Notes under the pieces: generated by a model
The model's input: only the letters and a program-made list of their open reading frames with translations
What the model was told of the DNA's origin: nothing
Database searches by the model: none
Translations under genes and position numbers: made by a program
From: Phycisphaerales bacterium
GTDB taxonomy: Bacteria; Planctomycetota; Phycisphaerae; Phycisphaerales; UBA1924
Direction: 5' to 3'
Length of the DNA stretch: 60,214 nucleotides
Assembly: GCA_019750095.1 (NCBI GenBank)
Contig: JAIEOW010000037.1
Location: forward strand, 1-60,214
In this document: positions 59,960 through 60,214 of the stretch, in pieces
How the letters are laid out: every line of letters starts with the position of its first letter
Numbering within the stretch: position 1 is the stretch's first letter

Positions 59960-60214
59960 CTACGCCTGCCCCGCAAGCATCGACTCGGCAAGCGCGTCCA
60001 GATCCGGATCCGAGCCCTTCTGCTCGGTTCTGGACTGTGACCCGCCCAGACCCAGCGCGGCGATTCGGGACTTGAGGTCCCCGATATAGGTGATCCGAAT
60101 ACCGAAGTTCTCGCCGACCTTGACGGCAAACCCCGTCCCGACAGTCTTGTTGTTGACGCGAAGCGAAAGTTCTTCGTCCGCTCGCTTCGGGAGCTCGATG
60201 ATCGAGCCGGGGGC
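59960..60214 (-). CDS. fliN: Flagellar motor switch protein FliN, C-terminal part (runs off the window)
   Basis: An incomplete minus-strand frame whose 5' end lies beyond the window edge. The 84 visible residues begin 'APGSIIELPKRADEELSLRV' and continue 'NNKTVGTGFAVKVGENFGIR', then ITYIGD. This is the SpoA domain of FliN/FliM (consensus: G-S-I-I-E-L, 'VNxxxxGxGxVVxVGENFGxRI'), followed by a helical tail ending at a TAG (59962-59960). FliN-type size at the end and 'GxxEL' spacing favour FliN over FliM. It lies on the C-ring facing the cytoplasm. Confidence 0.85.
   Translation of the reverse strand, partial: APGSIIELPKRADEELSLRVNNKTVGTGFAVKVGENFGIRITYIGDLKSRIAALGLGGSQSRTEQKGSDPDLDALAESMLAGQA

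Overview
This 60 kb window looks like the chromosome of a planctomycete, most probably of class Phycisphaerae. By eye it is about 63-65 % GC. The assignment rests on several traits seen together: exported proteins ending in a two-EF-hand, dockerin-like module closing in 'FLNAWFAGC', a Pkn-type kinase with a PD40 propeller, a DUF1573 protein, type III glutamine synthetase, a very large FliD, frequent GTG/TTG starts and dispersed palindromic repeats. This is inference from gene content; no 16S gene is present.

Layout. 0.1-4.1 kb: FHA protein, convergent Ser/Thr kinase with propeller sensor, and a membrane protein whose 5' end looks frameshifted. 4.5-8.1 kb: a sigma-54-type promoter, fliD and fliS; the C-terminus of a FliN-type switch protein lies at the far right edge. 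8.2-14.7 kb: methyltransferase, tRNA-Arg, rpsT, a GNAT/XRE-cupin pair, glnN (type III glutamine synthetase) and a lipoprotein amidase. 14.8-17.3 kb: two exported proteins with dockerin-like tails, one cut from its tail by a single in-frame TGA. 17.8-25 kb: pgi (carrying an in-frame heptamer-repeat insertion), a cytosolic histidine kinase and NtrC-type regulator pair, and ispG. 25-35.3 kb: two PilZ proteins, an MFS transporter, acetyltransferase, obgE, a MITE-like hairpin element, the agmatine-to-putrescine pair aguB-aguA, and an unusual TraB/GspG-like fusion protein. 35.4-44.6 kb: lipase-like hydrolase, BFN-domain protein, an NAD(P)HX epimerase with Gly/Cys/His tails, a glycosyltransferase, a TonB-like protein, and an exported three-gene unit (Cys-rich protein, unknown, DUF1573) behind an (AG)n microsatellite. 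44.7-53.6 kb: mutL, a cytochrome c/PQQ-dehydrogenase fusion, a saccharopine-dehydrogenase-like enzyme with a possible attenuator leader, a STAS protein and a DUF885 peptidase. 53.7-60.2 kb: tRNA-Gln, the psd-pssA-aspA operon, cysteine dioxygenase, a GH15 glucoamylase and the fliN fragment.

How things fit together. The sigma-54 activator and its kinase, plus the near-consensus sigma-54 promoter before fliD, suggest a FlgS/FlgR-like flagellar control circuit. The rest is mostly housekeeping. The least conventional content is the repeat biology: GGCACTG/GGGAGTC heptamer arrays, GGTGGCACAGGCG palindromes often in inverted pairs and sometimes inside genes, and a TIR-bounded hairpin element. There is also a handful of odd protein architectures. 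I see no CRISPR array, prophage, transposase, defence island or obvious secondary-metabolite cluster.
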